Of a stretch of 64,000 nucleotides of DNA, positions 1 through 8,374 are shown one piece after another (the first letter of the stretch is position 1; each line of letters opens with the position of its first letter). The translations under genes and the position numbers were made by a program. Source of the stretch: Bradyrhizobium sp. U87765 SZCCT0048 (GTDB lineage: Bacteria; Pseudomonadota; Alphaproteobacteria; Rhizobiales; Xanthobacteraceae); NCBI RefSeq assembly GCF_018131225.1, contig NZ_JAFCMM010000003.1, positions 322,001 to 386,000 on the forward strand, given 5' to 3'. A model generated the notes under the pieces. The model saw only the letters and a list, made by a program, of their open reading frames with translations. It ran no database searches and was not told the DNA's origin.

Positions 1-1
1 G

Positions 2-262
2 TCGATCACCGGGCGCTACATCCTGCAGCCGGAAATCTTCAAGATCCTGGAAACGCAGGAGCGCGGTGCTGGCGGTGAGATCCAGCTCACCGACGCCATG
101 CTCGGCCTCGCCAGGAGCCAGCCGTTCTACGGCTTCAAGTTCAAGGGCAAGAGCTACGACTGCGGCTCGAAGTCCGGCTTCCTCGCCGCCAACATCGCCT
201 ATGCGATGGACCGCGACGACCTGCGCGAGGGGCTGCGCGAGGAAATGAAGAAGTACTTCTGA
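2..262 (+). CDS. galU: UTP-glucose-1-phosphate uridylyltransferase, C-terminal part
   Basis: This is the last 86 residues of GalU, the cytosolic enzyme that makes UDP-glucose from UTP and glucose-1-phosphate for exopolysaccharide and LPS sugars. The window opens inside the gene and the reading frame runs from base 2 to a TGA at 260-262. Visible family signatures are GEIQLTDAM, the sugar-nucleotide loop KGKSYDCGSKSGF and the helical tail EEMKKYF. The N-terminal nucleotide-binding half lies outside the window, so catalytic completeness cannot be judged. A diguanylate cyclase converges on it from the other strand. The assignment rests on these conserved stretches; a close paralogue within the sugar nucleotidyltransferase family is the only real alternative. 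Confidence 0.9.
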   Translation, partial: SITGRYILQPEIFKILETQERGAGGEIQLTDAMLGLARSQPFYGFKFKGKSYDCGSKSGFLAANIAYAMDRDDLREGLREEMKKYF

Positions 263-289
263 ATTCTGAAATACCGGCCGGCGCGGCGC

Positions 290-1789
290 CTACGCCACCA
301 GCGACAGGTGCCCGACGCCGGCGACAAAGGACTGATTGCGCCCCCGCGACTTGGCCTCATAGAGCGCCTTGTCGGCGGCCTCGATCAGATGAGCGGGCGA
401 CATCGCCGTGCTCGGTACCACCGCGGCAATGCCGATGCTGACGGTGGTCGCCCATTTTTCAGCGGATAGTTCCTCGACGTCGGACCTGATCTTTTCGGCA
501 ACCAGCGACGCCGTCTCGACCGACAGGCCGGGCAGCAGCACGGCGAACTCCTCGCCGCCGTAGCGCGCGGCGCAATCGGCGGAACGGCGCACGCTGCCGC
601 GGATGGTGGCCGCGATCCGCACCAGCACCTGGTCGCCGGCCTGATGGCCGAACATGTCGTTGAATGCCTTGAAATGGTCGGCGTCGATCATCAGCAGTGC
701 CAGCGGATCGCTCTGGCGCATGGCGCGGTGCCACTCCTGGGACATCACGGTGTCGAACTTGCGCCGGTTGCGAAGCTGGGTCAGCGCATCGGTGGTCGCG
801 AGCTGCTCGAGCCGGTCCTCGGCCAGCGCACGACGATTGATCTCGCGGGCCAGGAACAGCGTTGCGCCGACCACCAGCACGATCAGGCCCAACATGGTGG
901 CGCCAATGCGCAGCGCCTCGCGGCGCCACAGGTTGAGAATCGTGTCCCATGACTTGCCGGCCACTACTACCAGGCCGTGATCCGTGCGGTGCCAGACGAA
1001 CAGGCGCACGATGCCGTCGACCGCGCTCGCCCGTGATGCCGCCCCACTCGGCTCGTCGAGCGTCCGCCGCATACCCGGCGCTTCGCCCATGCTCTTGCCG
1101 ACGATATCGAGATCGAACGGCGTGCGCATGATCACGACGCCATCGCGGCGGAAGACGGTGATGGTGTCGTCCGGCTGCAGTTGCAGGCGCCCGAACAGGT
1201 CATGGAAGTAGCTGAAGCGCAGCGATCCCACGACAACGCCGACGAACGATCCGTCCTTGCCGCTGATGCGGCGACTGAGCACCAGCGAATAGTTGCCGAG
1301 ATGGAGACCGGGCCGGCTGATGAACAGGCCGCGGTCGGGGTCATTGCGGTGCACCTCGAAATAGTCCTCGCCGGCATGGTTCTCCGGCTTCGGCGTCAGC
1401 GTCGACGAATCCAGCACGAGATTACCACCCGCATCGAACACCTGAATGGCGCCGAAATGCCGCGCGGTCGCGGCATGGTCGAACAGGATCAGGCTCAGCA
1501 ACGGCTTGCTGACACTCTTCACCTCGGGCTCGACGAAATTGGTTGCGACGTTGCGCAGCGAGAGGTCGTACAACTCGATATTGCGGCTGATATCAGCGTC
1601 GATCGTCGACACCAGGTTTTCCATGGTGCGGCGCGCGAGTTCTTCCTCGCCGCGGCGCATGTCGAGCAATACGCTGGCGCAAACGCCGGAAAACGCCAGC
1701 AGCGTCAGGACACAGAACGCGACCAGCGCCCGCGGCGAAATTCGCCGGGGCTTGATGTCCGTTCGGGACTCTGTGTCGTTGCGCTGCAT
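290..1789 (-). CDS. Membrane-bound diguanylate cyclase with periplasmic Cache-type sensor
   Basis: About 499 residues. An N-terminal membrane helix (about 21-44) is followed by a roughly 250-residue extracytoplasmic region resembling a Cache/PDC sensor (RGLFISRPGL, SFVGVVVGSL), a second helix (about 296-315) and a GGDEF domain. The active site is intact: RYGGEEF, so it should make cyclic di-GMP from two GTP. An inhibitory I-site RxxD (RSAD) sits exactly five residues before GGEEF, which suggests product feedback. The ATG at 1789 is preferred to an upstream TTG at 1840, whose only purine-rich stretch directly abuts it. It is a single gene convergent with galU. The ligand of the sensor domain cannot be inferred. 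Confidence 0.88.
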   Translation of the reverse strand: MQRNDTESRTDIKPRRISPRALVAFCVLTLLAFSGVCASVLLDMRRGEEELARRTMENLVSTIDADISRNIELYDLSLRNVATNFVEPEVKSVSKPLLSLILFDHAATARHFGAIQVFDAGGNLVLDSSTLTPKPENHAGEDYFEVHRNDPDRGLFISRPGLHLGNYSLVLSRRISGKDGSFVGVVVGSLRFSYFHDLFGRLQLQPDDTITVFRRDGVVIMRTPFDLDIVGKSMGEAPGMRRTLDEPSGAASRASAVDGIVRLFVWHRTDHGLVVVAGKSWDTILNLWRREALRIGATMLGLIVLVVGATLFLAREINRRALAEDRLEQLATTDALTQLRNRRKFDTVMSQEWHRAMRQSDPLALLMIDADHFKAFNDMFGHQAGDQVLVRIAATIRGSVRRSADCAARYGGEEFAVLLPGLSVETASLVAEKIRSDVEELSAEKWATTVSIGIAAVVPSTAMSPAHLIEAADKALYEAKSRGRNQSFVAGVGHLSLVA

Positions 1790-2224
1790 CACGATACCAT
1801 TGTCAGGCTGCGCACTGATGCGCCCAATAGATTGCTGCAACCTTTAGATTCCGCCCACCGCAACTGCCGCGGTTAACAGGATGTTGCGGCAATCGCCGCT
1901 CCTGGCGGATGTCGGACAGTTCCGTCATTTCATGATCAGGCGCTGGCCTGATGCCGGCGGGAGCGGGCCCGGGCGTGAAGCTGCAGGGCCGCCATCGGGC
2001 AGGGCACCCGGCCGAGGCGCGGTCGGTGAACCCGCTCCGACAGCCGTTCACCTGACGCTGTCGACGACGGGTCGGCGCGACGCCCCGATCGGGGCGCCCG
2101 CGACGACGGAGGCGCCGCCACGCCCATGGAAACGATGGGCGGCGCACCACGGCGAGCGGAAGGACCGCCCTCTTGACGGGGGCGCTTCGCCTCTTCAATA
2201 GAGGCCCGATATCGAGGACCTGCC
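1790..2224. other. Intergenic region with palindromes, no supported gene
   Basis: About 435 bp between the divergent diguanylate cyclase and DUF7662 genes. It holds a perfect 7-bp hairpin with a 4-nt loop at 1935-1952 and a 16-bp perfect GC-rich palindrome at 2081-2096. Open frames exist on both strands but they are Arg/Pro-rich and lack any recognisable domain, as expected of shadow frames in GC-rich DNA. I see no T-tract that would make either hairpin an intrinsic terminator. Confidence 0.4.
2081..2096. repeat. 16-bp perfect GC-rich palindrome
   Basis: CGCCCCGATCGGGGCG is fully self-complementary. It lies 128 bp upstream of the small DUF7662 gene. It could be a dimeric regulator site or a chance GC palindrome; nothing in the sequence decides this. 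Confidence 0.4.
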
Positions 2225-2491
2225 GTGAGCTCCTATGATCCGCTGCGCGACTATCTGAAGGCGCAGACCCGCGACGAATTCGTGCTGACCAATGACGAGA
2301 TCGAGGAGATCCTCGGCTTCGCGCTGTCGCGCGCGTCGCATCGTGCTTCGTGGTGGGAGACGGAACGCAGCCCTCAGGTCGGGGCGCCGCAACGCGTTGC
2401 CTGTATCGACGGCGGCTTCAACGCCACCCGCCTCAGCGACGGCTCCGGCGTGCGTTTCCGCCGCGCCGGACTGCGCCGCCGTTTCAAGTGA
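2225..2491 (+). CDS. Small DUF7662-like protein
   Basis: 88 residues starting with GTG. The N-terminal half (DPLRDYLKAQTRDEF, LTNDEIEEILGFALS, SHRASWWETE) matches my memory of a small family, DUF7662, in which a short helical start precedes a conserved tryptophan pair and a C-terminal beta segment ending in RFRRA. No function is established for the family and none is inferred here. There is no signal peptide or membrane helix, so it should be cytosolic. It is followed on the opposite strand by a quinone oxidoreductase and is not part of an obvious operon. The pattern of conserved residues argues that it is a real gene and not a shadow frame. Confidence 0.65.
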   Translation: MSSYDPLRDYLKAQTRDEFVLTNDEIEEILGFALSRASHRASWWETERSPQVGAPQRVACIDGGFNATRLSDGSGVRFRRAGLRRRFK

Positions 2492-2533
2492 CCGTCCGGG
2501 ACAGGCCCTGAATCCTGCCCCTCCGACGTCAGC

Positions 2534-3523
2534 TCAAACCCTGACCACGATCTTGCCGAACTGCTCGTTCGATTCGAGGTAGCGGTGCGCGGCGACGATG
2601 TCGTCGAACGCGAAGGTCCGGGCGATCACCGGCTTGAGAGCCCCTGACGCCAGCCCGTCGAGAATGAAAGCCTTGGCCGCAGCCAGCCGTGTCGGATCAC
2701 CAATGATCTCGTGCACCAGGTAGCCACGCAGCGTCAGTGTCTTGCCGAGCACCGCGAACAGCGGGAACGGCGTTGGTTCGGGACTGAGCCCACCATATTC
2801 GATGAGGATGCCGCCGCGCGCCATCGCCGCCGTGAGCGGGGTGAAAATAGATCCGCCGATCGCATCGAGAACGACACGGACACCGGCGGGGCCCGCGATC
2901 TCCACCAGACGCGCTTCGAGATCCTCTTCGGCCGTGGCAACGACATGGGCGGCGCCGGCATCGCGCAGCGCCTGTGCCTTGCGCCCTGTTCGTGTGACCG
3001 CCACGGCAACGGCGCCGACGCTGTTGACGATCTGGATCGCGGCAAGACCGACGCTGCTGGAAGCTGCGGTGATGACCACGACGTCGTCGCGGCGAAGCCC
3101 TGCAATATCGATCAGGGCGCCATAGGCGGTGAGATAGGCCATCCACACCGCCGCGGCCTCCTCCCAACCGAGCGACGGCGGATGGCGCACCACCAATTCG
3201 GCCGGGAACGTGATCCGGTCGCCATAGGCCGGCCAGCGCACCATCGAGATCGGCGGGATGATGCTGACGGCGTCTCCCGGCGCAAGGCCAGTCACATTGG
3301 CGCCGACCTGCTCCACAATGCCGGCCGCCTCGAGGCCCAAACCCGACGGCAGCGCCGGCGTCTCGATATACGTGCCCATCCGCAGCAATGCCTCGGCCCG
3401 GTTCAAGCCCAGCGCCTTGACGCCGATGGCAACCTCACCCGGACCTGGCGCCGCCGGCGCGACCGTCTCGATGCGCAGCACCTCCGGCCCGCCATGCTCA
3501 TGAAAACGAACAACCCGCGCCAT
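2534..3523 (-). CDS. MDR-family quinone oxidoreductase / alcohol dehydrogenase-like
   Basis: 329 residues of the medium-chain dehydrogenase/reductase superfamily, closest to the NADPH:quinone oxidoreductase branch. An N-terminal GroES-like domain (HEHGGPEVL, GEVAIGVKALGLNRAEALLRMG) precedes a Rossmann domain (ITAASSSVGLAAIQI, VLDAIGG) and a conserved C-terminal HRYLESNEQFGKIVVRV. The catalytic-zinc cysteine and histidine set of true alcohol dehydrogenases is not seen, so reduction of a quinone or enal with NADPH is more likely. The frame stays open far upstream, but the start MARVVRFHEHGG at 3523 fits the family. It is divergent from a LysR gene 105 bp away, which probably controls it. Confidence 0.83.
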   Translation of the reverse strand: MARVVRFHEHGGPEVLRIETVAPAAPGPGEVAIGVKALGLNRAEALLRMGTYIETPALPSGLGLEAAGIVEQVGANVTGLAPGDAVSIIPPISMVRWPAYGDRITFPAELVVRHPPSLGWEEAAAVWMAYLTAYGALIDIAGLRRDDVVVITAASSSVGLAAIQIVNSVGAVAVAVTRTGRKAQALRDAGAAHVVATAEEDLEARLVEIAGPAGVRVVLDAIGGSIFTPLTAAMARGGILIEYGGLSPEPTPFPLFAVLGKTLTLRGYLVHEIIGDPTRLAAAKAFILDGLASGALKPVIARTFAFDDIVAAHRYLESNEQFGKIVVRV

Positions 3524-3628
3524 TGCCCTGACACTCCAAATGATTTCAATGCAATGACCTGTACGGGCATCGAGATTTGCGATAAATCGTCGATCCGGAA
3601 GATCAGTCGAAATCATTGGTTTTGAATT

Positions 3629-4528
3629 ATGGACCGCCTTGCCAGCATGGCCGTGTTCGTCAAGGCGGTGGATCTCGGCTCGTTCGCCGCGGCAGCCGTG
3701 GCGCTCGACCTGTCCGGACCGATGGTCGGCAAGCATGTCCGCTTCCTGGAGGAGCGCCTCGGCGTGCGGCTGCTCAACCGCACGACACGGCGCCAGAGCC
3801 TGACCGAGTTCGGCCGCGCCTATTACGAGCGGTGCCGGGTCGTGCTGGCCGAGGCCGAGGCGGCGGACGCCCTTGCCGCCGACCAGTTCGCCGAGCCGCG
3901 CGGCAGGCTGCGTGTCGCCCTGCCGGTGCTGTTCGGGCGACGCTGCGTCGCGCCCGTGCTGCTGGCGCTGGCGCGACAGCATCCGGCCCTCGAGCTGGAG
4001 CTGGCGTTCAGCGATCCCCTCCTGGATCTTGCCGAGAGCGGTTGTGATCTTGCGATCCGCACCGGCGCGCTCCAGGACATGGCCGGCGTGGTCACGCGCC
4101 GTCTCGCGCGCCAGCACATGATCGTCTGCGCCGCGCCGTCCTATCTCGCCGGCCATGGCACGCCGCAGCAGCTCGTTGAGCTGGCGCAGCACACCGCGAT
4201 TCTCTACGGACGCGCGGGCCGCGCCGCGCCGTGGCGGTTTCCCCAGGACGGCGCGCCGCCATTGGAGATCACGCCGCCGAGCCGCCTGCGGCTCGACGAT
4301 CTCGAGGCCATCGCCGACGCGGCGACGGCCGGGTTCGGTCTCGCTTGGCTGCCGAGCTGGCTGGTGCGCGAGCGCCTGCAGAGCGGCGCGCTGGTGCGGC
4401 TGCTGCCGGACACGCCGGAGTTTCCCTACGACTGCCATGCCCTGTGGCTGCAGACCCCGCATCTGCCGCGCAAGATCCGCATCGCCATCGATGCCCTTGC
4501 GGCCGCGCTCCCCGGACAGATGGACTGA
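3629..4528 (+). CDS. LysR-family transcriptional regulator
   Basis: 299 residues. The N-terminal winged helix-turn-helix occupies roughly residues 1-60 (MDRLASMAVFVKAVDLGSFA, LNRTTRRQSLTEFG) and the substrate-binding domain follows (GRLRVALPVLFGRR, DLAIRTG, VRLLPD). This is the CrgA/DmlR-like subgroup that is typically encoded next to its target. It lies divergent to the quinone oxidoreductase gene with a 105-bp shared promoter region. By family habit it would autoregulate and activate the neighbour in response to a small ligand, but the ligand is unknown. Confidence 0.9.
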   Translation: MDRLASMAVFVKAVDLGSFAAAAVALDLSGPMVGKHVRFLEERLGVRLLNRTTRRQSLTEFGRAYYERCRVVLAEAEAADALAADQFAEPRGRLRVALPVLFGRRCVAPVLLALARQHPALELELAFSDPLLDLAESGCDLAIRTGALQDMAGVVTRRLARQHMIVCAAPSYLAGHGTPQQLVELAQHTAILYGRAGRAAPWRFPQDGAPPLEITPPSRLRLDDLEAIADAATAGFGLAWLPSWLVRERLQSGALVRLLPDTPEFPYDCHALWLQTPHLPRKIRIAIDALAAALPGQMD

Positions 4529-4572
4529 CGGAGCACACGGCCCGTCAGAACAAGCGCGTCAGGGCCGCAGCA

Positions 4573-5232
4573 TCAGGCCACCGCCTTCGCCACCGGGCCG
4601 CCCGCTATGCGGCCGACAAACTCCGCGCCTGTCATGACATGGGCGGTGGAAAACGCCAGCACCGTCAGCGTGGCGCGATGCACCTCGGCCGCCGCCATCG
4701 CGCCCTGGCCGACGTCCGGATAATCGAAGGTGCCGGTCAGGTCCGACAGGAACACGACCTTGTAGTTGTGGAACATGGCGTCGCGCGCGGTGGCGTGGCA
4801 GCAATTCTCCGTCGTGGTGCCGGAGACCACCACCGTGGTGATGCCCCACTCGCGCAGGATCAGATCGAGATCCGTGGCGAAGAACGCGCTGTAGCGGTGC
4901 TTCTTGATGACATGCTCGCCCGGCCGCGGCGCCAGCGGATCGAAGATCTCGACGCCGGGCGAGCCATCGACCAGCGACGCACGCTCGGCGATCGGTCCAT
5001 ACAGATCGTCGTACAGCCCCATGTCGCTGCCGTCGGGCCGATGCACGTGGGCCGTATAGATGATGCGAATGCCCTTGGCGCGACAGATGTCGAGGGTTTC
5101 GGCGAGTTGCGGAACCATGGCGGCCGCCTGCGCGGACCGCAGCTTCGCGCCCTCGGCCACGAAGTCGTTCTGCATGTCGACCACGATCATCACGGTCCTG
5201 GCGGGGTCGATGACGTCGCACTGATAAGGCAT
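4573..5232 (-). CDS. Isochorismatase-family cysteine hydrolase
   Basis: 219 residues. The three catalytic elements of the family are visible: Asp in VIVVDMQNDF, Lys in HVIKKHRYSAF and Cys in SGTTTENCCHATARDA, following the usual cis-peptide segment. Such enzymes hydrolyse amides such as ureidoacrylate or nicotinamide, or C-O bonds such as in isochorismate; the substrate is not evident here. The start at 5232 is chosen because a GGAGG lies six bases before the ATG. The gene is divergent from an AraC regulator 173 bp away, a likely control pair. The sequence is soluble, without a signal peptide. Confidence 0.88.
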   Translation of the reverse strand: MPYQCDVIDPARTVMIVVDMQNDFVAEGAKLRSAQAAAMVPQLAETLDICRAKGIRIIYTAHVHRPDGSDMGLYDDLYGPIAERASLVDGSPGVEIFDPLAPRPGEHVIKKHRYSAFFATDLDLILREWGITTVVVSGTTTENCCHATARDAMFHNYKVVFLSDLTGTFDYPDVGQGAMAAAEVHRATLTVLAFSTAHVMTGAEFVGRIAGGPVAKAVA

Positions 5233-5405
5233 GGGTATCCTCCGGTGTTGTGGTTGACGCAAGCGTAGCCCCCTTCACGCCGGCGGGCTTGGCTGGCGCT
5301 GCCGAGGATTGGCCTCAGGCTGCCAGCGACCTTGTCAACGCCGCATCGACGGGGCCTAATGACGGGGATCAATATTCATGACGCCCGCATGCGGAGGCCG
5401 TTCCG

Positions 5406-6365
5406 ATGGCTGCATCGACCCGCGCGATCGCCGTCAGGCCGGACGACGGCTTCGCGCACTGGCACCAGGTCACCTGCCGCGACTTCTCGACCACCGAGTG
5501 CCGCCGCGTTCCCGATCGCGGCTTTCGCGCCCGCGTCGCCATCCGGCCGTTCGGCCCGCTGACCATCAACGACATCTGGTCGACGACTGCGCCGGAAACG
5601 CCGATTCAAGTCACCCGCACCGCGGCGGACATTCGCCGCGATCCGCGCGACTATTTCATGCTGTGGCTGCCGCTCGCAGGCGACGCGGTCTTTGCGCAGG
5701 ACGGCCGCGAGGCCTGCATGCATGCAGGCGACATCGTGCTTCACGACCAGGCGCAACCATTCGCGCTCGCGTTCGGCGCCCGTGCCCGGGCCATCATGAT
5801 ATCGATCCCGCGATCACTGCTGACGACACGGCTCACCGCCGCTCCGCGCCTGACCGCACGGCTCATCGCCCGCGGTTCGAAGCTCGGCGCACTCGCGACC
5901 TCGGTGGTGCAGCGAATGGCCGAGCTCGACGACACCACCCCCGACGACGTCGTCGCGCGGCTCGGCACCTCCGCGCTCGAGATCTTCGCGACCACGCTGG
6001 ACGCGGAGCTCATGGGACGGCGCCCAGCGGCGCACGAGCGCCGGCTCGCCCAGGCACAGGCCTTCATGCGAGCCCGTCTGCACGATCCGGCACTCGATCT
6101 CGAGGCCATCGCCCGTGCCCAGAACATGGCGCCGCGCACGCTCTATCGCCTGTTCGCCGCCGACGGCACCACGCCGATGCGCTGGCTGTGGCACCAGCGG
6201 CTGGCGAAGAGCTTCGCCGCGCTCAGCGAAGGACGTGTGATCCAGGTGACGGATGCGGCGCTCGATGCCGGCTTCAGCGACCTCTCGCACTTCAGTCGCG
6301 CCTTCAAGGCGGCGTTCGGTGTGTCACCGCACGCGGTGCTGCGACGCGGCGGAGCGCGCGACTAA
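5406..6365 (+). CDS. AraC-family transcriptional regulator
   Basis: 319 residues. An N-terminal cupin-like sensing domain of the AraC_binding_2 type (FMLWLPLAGDAVFAQ, ACMHAGDIVLHDQ) is followed by two helix-turn-helix motifs at about residues 210-310 (DLEAIARAQNMAPRTLYRLF and DAALDAGFSDLSHFSRAFKA, then FGVSPHAV). It acts as a DNA-binding activator of the XylS/AraC type. It is divergent from the cysteine hydrolase gene, which is the natural candidate target. The effector is unknown. Confidence 0.9.
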   Translation: MAASTRAIAVRPDDGFAHWHQVTCRDFSTTECRRVPDRGFRARVAIRPFGPLTINDIWSTTAPETPIQVTRTAADIRRDPRDYFMLWLPLAGDAVFAQDGREACMHAGDIVLHDQAQPFALAFGARARAIMISIPRSLLTTRLTAAPRLTARLIARGSKLGALATSVVQRMAELDDTTPDDVVARLGTSALEIFATTLDAELMGRRPAAHERRLAQAQAFMRARLHDPALDLEAIARAQNMAPRTLYRLFAADGTTPMRWLWHQRLAKSFAALSEGRVIQVTDAALDAGFSDLSHFSRAFKAAFGVSPHAVLRRGGARD

Positions 6366-6391
6366 GACCTCGGCTCGAGACAGCGCGAAGC

Positions 6392-8158
6392 CTACTGCTG
6401 CGCGCGCACGCCGAGCGTGATCACGGTGGCGTTGGAGTTGTAGCCGGGAAGGTTGCTGTCGAGCCAGTCGTGCCGCAACTGCCCCTTGATCGCGAAGGTG
6501 CGGTTGATCTTGTAGACGAGATCGGCGGACGCGGTGTAGCGGTTGTCGAAACGGCCGAGGCCGCGATAGTCCGACGTGCCGTAGCCGAACCGCGCGGTCG
6601 CCACCAGCCAGCGGCGGAAGGCGTGCTCGACCTGCCAGGTATAGTCGCGCGTCACGACGCCGGACACACCGGGCAGCGGGCTCTCGTCAATCGACGACGT
6701 CGCGATGAACTTCGCCGTGGTCAGCGGCGTCACCGTCCACACCAGCGAGGCGCTGGTCAAAAGACCGCTGCTTTGGCTGAGGCGCGGATCGCGGTAGTTG
6801 CGCATCAGCCAGCCGACCGCGGCCTCGCCAGTGATCAGGCGCGTCAGCTCGAAGCTCGAACCGCCCTTGATGTAGCCACCGTCGGAATCGCGCACGTAGC
6901 CATAGCGGTCGATCGTCTGGTCGTGGATGCGGGTGTCGCCCTCGACCTCGACGAACGGCTTCACCCCCGGCCGCAGATCGTAGCTGACGCGCGCGATGCC
7001 GCCATACTGGGTGAAATCGCGGTCGTTATTCGAGTTGGTCGTGCCGTCGGTGAGCTTCGACCACTGATAGGATGTGTGGTCGATGGTGCCGCTGACCGAC
7101 ACGTTGAGGCGGTTGAAGTCATGATCGACGCCGAGCGTGCCGCCGGTGGTGGCGAACACCGGATATTTTGCAAGGCCGGTCTGGATGCTCGGGCTGCCCG
7201 GATTGTCGGTCGCGACGCGCAGTCGCAACTCGCTGTTGATACGCGTGTCGCGGGTGACGTCGACGCGGCCGTCAATCCGGCCGGTGAAGTCGGGCCGGTC
7301 AAGATTCATCGGCGCGCCGTTGTTGGCGGCCACGCTGAGCGGCAGCGTGGTGCCATAGCCCGTGAACGACCCGCGCAGGTCGGCGCTGAGCGCGTGGCGC
7401 TCCCAATTGGAGTTGATCACCAGTTCCGGCGCGATCATCCAGAACGTCGAGCCCCGCGCCGGCGACAGCCGGCCCGGGTTGGTGTCGTAGCCACCGGACA
7501 GTTCGACCGCCGCCTTCGACAGGAACGAGCCGTAGTAGATGCCGGTGGCGCCGAACGGATCGTTGTCGATCGGCAGCCGCCGTCGTGGCGGCTGGCCGGA
7601 GATGGTGCCCGCCGCCGAGGGCGGCACCGGCAAGCCCGCGGCCGACGCCGAGGGCGGCGGCGCGAGCTTGGGGGGGCCACCGGCGACCGGTCCGGTCGGC
7701 ACCGGCGGCAGATTGGCGTTGTTGGTGAGCGGCGCGCGCACCGGCCCGCCGGGCAGCGGCCGCGCCATCGGCTTGGCTATCGGTTTGCCCTTGGGATCGA
7801 CCTTGGGCTTCTTCTTGCGCCCCAGCGAATCGTAGCCGGTGTCGGCGGCTCCCGATGCAGCCGAGATGCCATAGGTCGGAATGGCGCCGAGGCGCGACGG
7901 CGCAGGCCCGGCCGCAGCGTTCGCCGGGGCATTGGGATCGCCAGGCGCCGCCTGGGTCAGCTTGCGCAGGTTCGACGTACTTTGCGGCGCGAAGCCGCCC
8001 TGCTGGGGATTGAAGAGGTCACCGGTGAGCGCCTGGGCCGCAGCGGGCGAGGCAGACGCGACCAGAGTGGCGGCAAGGCATAGCGGCAAGGCGCACCAAG
8101 CGTGCGCGCCCAAGGGGCGGCCCGTCTGCGGGGCTTTCAGCCGCCAGCCTCCAACCAC
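6392..8158 (-). CDS. Outer-membrane beta-barrel protein (BBP2-like) with proline-rich linker
   Basis: 588 residues. A signal peptide (LPLCLAATLVASASPAAAQA) is followed by a Pro/Gly/Lys-rich low-complexity linker (about residues 60-200) and a C-terminal half of alternating polar/aromatic strands typical of an outer-membrane beta-barrel (DFTGRIDGRVDVTRDTRINS, KPFVEVEGDTRIH, YTWQVEHAFRRWLVATARFG, ending VITLGVRAQQ). This pattern resembles the BBP2 barrel family often found near polysaccharide genes. The GTG start at 8158 has an AGAGG five bases upstream. It is divergent from kdsD. Pore function or export of a polymer is inference; the precise role is unknown. Confidence 0.72.
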   Translation of the reverse strand: MVGGWRLKAPQTGRPLGAHAWCALPLCLAATLVASASPAAAQALTGDLFNPQQGGFAPQSTSNLRKLTQAAPGDPNAPANAAAGPAPSRLGAIPTYGISAASGAADTGYDSLGRKKKPKVDPKGKPIAKPMARPLPGGPVRAPLTNNANLPPVPTGPVAGGPPKLAPPPSASAAGLPVPPSAAGTISGQPPRRRLPIDNDPFGATGIYYGSFLSKAAVELSGGYDTNPGRLSPARGSTFWMIAPELVINSNWERHALSADLRGSFTGYGTTLPLSVAANNGAPMNLDRPDFTGRIDGRVDVTRDTRINSELRLRVATDNPGSPSIQTGLAKYPVFATTGGTLGVDHDFNRLNVSVSGTIDHTSYQWSKLTDGTTNSNNDRDFTQYGGIARVSYDLRPGVKPFVEVEGDTRIHDQTIDRYGYVRDSDGGYIKGGSSFELTRLITGEAAVGWLMRNYRDPRLSQSSGLLTSASLVWTVTPLTTAKFIATSSIDESPLPGVSGVVTRDYTWQVEHAFRRWLVATARFGYGTSDYRGLGRFDNRYTASADLVYKINRTFAIKGQLRHDWLDSNLPGYNSNATVITLGVRAQQ

Positions 8159-8374
8159 AAGAAACCTCTATAAATCATCGACTTAACTAAAGGCCGGACA
8201 TCGAATGCCGGCTGGAACGTCGTTAATGGAGTTAAAACAAAGATGGTTAATGGGGAGTTGAGACCCGACCCTCCCCGCGTCGCCTTGCGGCGCGAGGCGT
8301 GCTAGACACCGCCAACCGAAGCGGCGGCCGACCTGCCGCCGACACAATTCCCCTCGAGGGTGTCTGGACTTTTC

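Noticed and set aside
1881..2201. A 106-codon plus-strand frame in the first intergenic region
   Set aside because: Pro/Gly/Arg-rich, no conserved motif, and overlapped by equally open frames on the other strand.
3524..4462. N-terminal extension of the quinone oxidoreductase to 642 residues
   Set aside because: The extension is antisense to the LysR gene and shows no family similarity; the protein proper begins at MARVVRFHEHGG.
5378..8083. A 901-codon plus-strand open frame
   Set aside because: It is a shadow of the AraC gene in another frame and of the outer-membrane barrel gene on the other strand. It is Arg/Ala-rich with no motif.
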